From Mesodorylaimus sp. YZB2_4 (taxonomy: Eukaryota > Nematoda > Enoplea > Dorylaimida > Dorylaimidae), in NCBI GenBank assembly GCA_030248295.1, contig JASANH010001141.1, forward strand, positions 1 to 64,000: 64,000 nucleotides of DNA. Direction: 5' to 3'. Both the position numbers and the translations under genes were made by a program. Below, piece after piece: positions 59,276-64,000 of this stretch. Numbering within the stretch: the stretch's first letter is position 1; each line of letters starts with the position of its first letter. The notes beneath the pieces were generated by a model that was given only the letters and a program-made list of their open reading frames with translations, was not told the DNA's origin and searched no databases.

Positions 59276-60321
59276 TCATTGAGTATCTTTTCCAAATAAG
59301 CGAGAAATGCCGAGGCGACATTGTTTACTTTTTAAAGTTAAAGAAACAATTTCCGCCAAACAACTGGCAACTTTGAATTGTTCAGCGACGCTGTTAATAG
59401 TTTCGCTAGTTGGCCGATCTAGTTTTGATAAAATGCTGTACAATATTTCTGGAGCTATTCCGAAAATTGTGTACAGTGCCACAAGCAACTTAGCAGCGGG
59501 CATAACGGCTTTGTGTTGCTTTATGTGAATCTGCTTATCAGCCGCTGAGATGAATTCGCCAGATCCGCTTTGCGGTTCAACTTTTCCCTGTTTTTTGTGA
59601 AGGTCCACGAGCAGGGTCATGTACCCTAGCAGGCAAAACCCGAAAAAACCAGGTTACTCATGGCGAAAACTTGTATGAATGTGGGCCCATTTACAAGTGC
59701 CCCACTCGAGCGCGATGGCACGAGCTCTTGCGGTGGACCGCCACTGGCGACCATCAGCACAATGCCGTACAGGGAACACGTGGCTAAGCCGATAGCCACA
59801 TACCATTTCTCACGTTGACGGTACTTGATAGGGGCCATGGTACTGAACAGTCGATCGATGGCAATCAGAAATGTCACCTGGCTTTGAAATGGGATCGAGG
59901 TGGTTTTGAGTATAAATCCAGATAACTACTGACAAACGATTCTTCTTTGATTCGTGTACGGCCAGCCTCCGAGGCGGCTTAAAGCTGACAGGGAATAACC
60001 CAGACCCATGAAGAATGAAGTAACAGAATCGCCAGTTATGAGGATAAAACAGGGCGAGTGAAGTCTCTTGTCAGTCACGATGACCAGCAAAAGTAAGGTG
60101 TTTGCAAACAGACTCAGGGCGGATATTGTCAGCGAAATAGTTGGAGCTATCAGGCTCACACTGATGGGCGTAGTTGTGAAATTGGAACAACAGCAATTCA
60201 TCGCTGGATTGGTTATGGAAGAAATGCGATGTACATGCGCTAAAAAGTAATAAAGGTCGCGTGTGACGATAGTTATGCTTATGGAACTAAAACGAAGTTG
60301 CTTCAGACCATTTTCATGCAT
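59276..60321 (-). CDS. Second SRSX-like seven-transmembrane receptor, probable frameshift
   Basis: Three blocks on the minus strand form one receptor. Block 1 (to 59928) holds TM1 (ISALSLFANTLLLLVIV) and TM2 (FILITGDSVTSFFMGLGYSL). An intron of about 45 bases follows. Block 2 (59883-59626) holds TM3 QVTFLIAIDRLFSTMAPIKY with the DRL motif, TM4 and TM5. Block 3 (59650-59276) reads FFGFCLLGYMTLLVDLHKK at the end of TM5, then TM6 LLVALYTIFGIAPEILYSI and TM7 near VASCLAEIVSLTL. Blocks 2 and 3 are in different frames and meet at a run of six T with no room for an intron, so a one-base indel (mutation or sequencing error) is likely. The better start is MNCCCSNFTT at 60201, not the ATG at 60321. Related to the gene at 6718-7689 by the IAxDRxF motif. 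Confidence 0.7.
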
Positions 60322-62168
60322 ACTTTTAGGAGCTTCCGATTATACTTTCATCAACGGAACTCCTTGCTATACATTCTCCTCCTTCTAATGTAAAAAGGTT
60401 AAAAATGGATGCACTCGCTAAGCATGCTCGCCCAAAAGAGTCACATTGTTCTCTTGTGACAAGGTTTGCGACTGAAATTGACATATTCTACACGAACATG
60501 CCCCATGCCAGCAGCAGAGACATTTCTCTTGTCTCACAGGCATGATAGAAAAAGGCGATGGTGTACTCAAACAGCTGAGCAATCCAATTGGAGCATCTTC
60601 CTCCCCCATTAGAATCTTGATGTTCTCTTCGTAGAATCTAGCCGCTTCGACAAGCTTCTACTTTGATATGTTGATGTCCATTGGATCAACAACATCTCTA
60701 GCGCCATCTTAGATACACAACACGGAGCTGTGAGAACAAGCATTAGTGGATTTGGAACATATTCGTAATTTATCACGATGATGCGATAAAGAAAATAGAT
60801 CAAAAGAAGGTCTCTGGCTTGATAATCTGCGGCTGACCATGCTCCTCGGTTAGGTTCAAGAGGTTTCGATGTGCAGATAGGTTCCCTAGTCGCGCAAGAC
60901 TAAAGTTATCCCGCTGATTATCTGGCTATACCATTCAACGTTTTAGCCTTATCCTGAAGTTGTGAGGAAATAGTGAGCGAGCGTAGCTTATCAGTATCTA
61001 TGAGGATATTTCACAGTAGGCGGCCATTATCCGCTGCGGTAATTGCGCGGGCAGCTCTTTGCTTTGTCGTGTGTCTTACAATCAGTGTTGTCAGGAAAGA
61101 CTTCCTAGAGTCCTATAAACGTAATACCTAGGCGGTATGTTGTGTTTGAGCCCAGGTCTATGTTTAGCTTGCGTCTCTATGGGGAAGATCAACATCCGAT
61201 AAGCCACAAAGGTAAGTTCTTTGGCTCGCTTTCTTCTTTGTGCTGTAAAAAGGTTAAGCCGTTTCTTACAGGTTTTAACAATTCTGTTTAGCGCACTTTT
61301 ATCATCCCGCACGCCTACGATATATTTGAGCTTCCGTCTGCCACGATCACAGCGAGTATCTCTCATGAGTCGCATCCTTGTCAACGGAATGTGTGCACAC
61401 TGTGCACTACACAATGTTAGACATGCTTCCTTGCCATAAAATTGACTGCCTTTTACAGGTCTGCAGTGAAATGCAGAAACAAACCGAGACTATTTTACAA
61501 AAGAACTAGAGCTTTCAAAATCTTTGTAATTCATGAATATATGTAAGCCTGAAACTTTTGGGAGGCCTGCTGACTGTCAGCTATTTTATGACAGATACGA
61601 TCGGGATCTGAATTTTAAACGAGAAGCTTGCTGTTATAAGCATTCTCAGTAATGGACAAGGATTGAAAAACTATTGCAATCATCGATGATGCATATAAGC
61701 GAAGTTGAGCCTGTAGACCTGTGAAAGGGTGGTTAATTTCCTCAGTTAGATATTCACAGTACCAAAAAGATGTGAAACCTTCTTCACACATTGAGCACGT
61801 GTATGCTAGCGCGCAACCATGACGAATACATTTTAAAATTTCTGTTGGTTTCGGCTGTGCTGCCCCAGTTTCCTCACAGGACTTGCAACCCGATTGGTCT
61901 TGTAGGCGGTCAGCTCAACAGCACGTGCAGTACGGATATGTGCGATACACATATGTACAGCTATACATTACCTTGTTCGCTAAGCGTTGCATGAAGTCAT
62001 ATGAGCCCGCTGACATCACAGGTGATGAACGTGTGGTCTAATTTTTTCACATGTGATCCAAATACCTTTAAGCGCATGTTCTTACGAGGACCTGCTGCCC
62101 CACATGACGCCCATGTCGTCTTACATCAAAGCCACGTGCGCTGATTTCTGCTCCCACCTTGGATATTG
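60322..62168. other. Gene-poor stretch
   Basis: No gene is firmly supported. On the minus strand around 60580-60690 the pieces VVDPMDINISK and LVEAARFYEENIKILMGEED look coding but are separated by a TAG, so a decayed gene fragment is possible. Confidence 0.35.
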
Positions 62169-62199
62169 AGGGATATCAGTCCCATATTGGCTTATAATA

Positions 62200-62600
62200 G
62201 GGGTCTGCAGGACAGGGAATCTGAACTATCATGGTGATCCTCCGCCGAGGGCAACCTGCCAGCACCAGAGTCGCGATATGATAGGACGAAAAGTCAGCGT
62301 CAGAGTCGGTGTCCGACACGTGTTCAAGGACCGGTTTCCAGATCCGCCCGTTTGCCCCATGGACCATTAAGTGGCCCACCAGTTGATCGTACCGTCTGAC
62401 TTGTGATTCACCCAGATCCAAGGTGTGCCAGGTCAGCGACCGACTATGCAGTGGCCGCCGATGACCATGGCTCCCACGCCGCGAGCAGGCTTCCTAAGCT
62501 GCCGTTCCACGCCAAAATAGAACTGCGGTCTCCCAGTCAGGGTTGCTGGCACAAAGAATGCAGGACAAGTGCCTACCAACTGATGTGGCTCTTTCCGTAA
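62200..62600. repeat. Dispersed repeat related to the core of the ZNF830-intron transposon
   Basis: Blocks CGCCGAGGGCA, GGTTTCC-like and AAAATAGAACTGCGG followed by CAGTCAGGG recur in the same order as in 55840-56100, with diverged spacing. Terminal repeats were not found here, so it is called only as a related dispersed repeat. Confidence 0.45.
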
Positions 62601-62768
62601 GGGTTATGCATATTTTCATTTGATGACTGCTTGTCTGTGTACCTAAAAAATTCTTTTATAAAACCTTGATTTTATGTCTTTTCAATCAATGAAATGGTGT
62701 ACGCTGTGCACACACAAAATTTTCCATCTTGATTCCACTGTGCCACAAGTAAAATTTTCAGAGCAGTT

Positions 62769-63672
62769 CTAAATCTCACTCAACTCGTATCTCTTGCATT
62801 CTTGGGGCTCTTTGTAAACTGCATTCAAATCTCTGAATAATGCAGTCAACGCTCGCACGATTGTCGTGATTAATTTGTTCTGAACTCGTACAGCTTGGTG
62901 ACCACAGGCTTCCTTGATAATAGGGTCGTCGCAGTCGTCGACACAGGATAAGTATCTGATGACAAAAGAATAATGCAGCTAGAAGTAATTTTGAAGCATC
63001 CTTAAAGTGGCATACCTGCATACTATCTCGAAATTTACTGTATTCTGTGTCTTGTTATCATCATAAACCACAAAATTAGGCAGCAGGTTAACGTGGATTG
63101 TGGATTGATTCTTTTCTGATGCTTTATTATCCGAAATTGAGCTCAGTGCTGAATCGAGATCTCCAACTTGATGTAGGCGATCACATTTCTTGTTGCAGGT
63201 GTCGTCGATGATTTTCTTGATTTTGGTAATGCATGTTAGACTGTTCAGCAGCTCTAAAACATGCGTCTGATATTCAGAGATGGGGTGGTAATCCTTGCGC
63301 ATGTGCACTGACCTGGATAATTCTGATCGCCCAAATTACAAATCAAGTTCATGACTGGCAAAAAGTCTTCGACCAGACTTTCCAGTTGCGAAACGGGGCA
63401 TGAATGAAAACAAGGTGCGGCAGGCGCATATGCTCTAAAAATCGAGGAAAAAAGGTTAGTACGATTTAAAAGTGCGTTTCCTGGCCGCCCTACTGGCATA
63501 AAAGTTGAAGTTTAGTTGCGTCGGTGCCATTAGATGCAAAGGTCGCGTCAAGTTGAAGTTCAGTGAGCCGAGTGTTCAGTTGCGTTGCACATGTGCTGAT
63601 GCAATTGTTCGGGTCGTCCAGGGACTTTGTCACGGTTGAACTGTAAAGGAAACAGAGCATTTCGTTGGGCAT
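62769..63672 (-). CDS. Secreted cysteine-rich protein, CPG4-like, second gene
   Basis: Four exons on the minus strand keep frame: SLDDPNNCISTCATQL (about 63640-63490), AYAPAAPCFHSCPVSQLESL (about 63435-63312), LLNSLTCITKIKKIIDDTC to the VNFEIVCR donor (about 63256-63020), and YLSCVDDCDDPIIKEACG to the stop at 62769. Exon order, cysteine spacing and intron phases parallel the gene at 52311-53601, but residues have diverged widely, so this is an old paralogue. Shared landmarks are LDDPxxC, CPxSQLxSL and CxxxCxxPxIxxxCG. It should be secreted; a hydrophobic stretch (LGFVVLI) just upstream near 63690 may be the signal peptide, but the start codon is not settled. Family assignment (nematode CPG4) is tentative. 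Confidence 0.6.
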
Positions 63673-63699
63673 AGACGAATCAGAACCACGAATCCTAGT

Positions 63700-64000
63700 C
63701 GAACTGCCAAATGGGAGAGGATGCTGTCATGCCATAGAAAACCAAATACGTACGAGTCAGTGCATTGGTCTCAGGGGGAGTTTATGTCGAAAAAGAATAA
63801 TTATGGCATTTTACAGTTGCAATTAAAATGTGGTCGGGCTACGAACTTTTTGAACTTCCCTCGCAAGCGGGGACACGACAGTGCGTTGTGGATGAAATCC
63901 TTGCCCGCTATATCTACTCTTGCTACAGTTTACATGGACAGAACGTGATCTTTGATGACGCACGATAAATAGCGGCTGCGAACTTAACTGATACAATGCT
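63700..64000. other. Window end, unassigned
   Basis: No gene is supported. The 5' exon of the minus-strand CPG4-like gene probably lies in or beyond this stretch. Confidence 0.35.

Noticed and set aside
60418..60803. Minus-strand frames with VEAARFYEENIKIL-like text
   Set aside because: Possibly a decayed fragment, but an internal TAG and lack of splice sites prevent a gene call.
1..64000. CRISPR arrays, bacterial operons, prophage or rRNA genes
   Set aside because: None seen; gene structure is eukaryotic throughout.

Overview
The window looks like nuclear DNA from an invertebrate animal. Genes have many exons, short introns (about 50-70 bases is common), GT donors and pyrimidine-rich TTTTCAG or TTTTAG acceptors, and they are separated by long gene-poor, transposon-rich stretches. 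A nematode or other small ecdysozoan is the best guess. It rests on intron style, two SRSX-like receptors, an astacin protease, proteins that resemble nematode chondroitin-proteoglycan-4, and a degenerate GCCTAA-like tract. I cannot name the species.

Layout. 0.9-2.9 kb: long orphan ORF (+). 3-4.2 kb: hairpin repeats and a tRNA-like SINE. 6.7-7.7 kb: SRSX-like receptor (+). 11.4-17.25 kb: large disordered/coiled-coil gene (+) with a TA-flanked MITE in an intron. 18.8-23.3 kb: two paralogous secreted growth-factor-like genes in head-to-head orientation, each with an N-terminal cysteine domain, one Ig domain, one EGF domain and a basic tail. 23.7-24.6 kb: RTE-type LINE relic and second SINE. 24.9-26.8 kb: astacin (-). 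29.3-30.7 kb: peptide-type GPCR (+). 33.2-35.0 kb: EGF/transmembrane protein (+). 35.5-36.3 kb: second LINE relic. 36.8-42.8 kb: two inverted piggyBac transposase copies, each with a 59-bp minisatellite beyond its 3' end. 42.8-45.3 kb and 52.8-55.3 kb: inverted duplication of a CPG4-like/ZNF830 gene junction. The right copy continues into a complete ZNF830 gene and the left copy is cut off at the minisatellite. Between them lie a fold-back element, a MITE and a METTL21-like methyltransferase (-). 57.1 kb: orphan exon. 59.3-60.3 kb: second SRSX-like receptor (-) with a probable frameshift. 62.8-63.7 kb: another CPG4-like gene (-).

The strongest novelty is the head-to-head Ig-EGF pair. Reconstructed open frames give 370 and 372 residues with matching exon phases. 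Both EGF domains have the CX7CX5CX10CXCX8C spacing typical of ErbB/EGFR ligands, and the domain order is that of Vein and neuregulin. The second theme is recent rearrangement: two nested inverted duplications meet at the minisatellite, one of them splitting a copy of a conserved splicing-associated gene.
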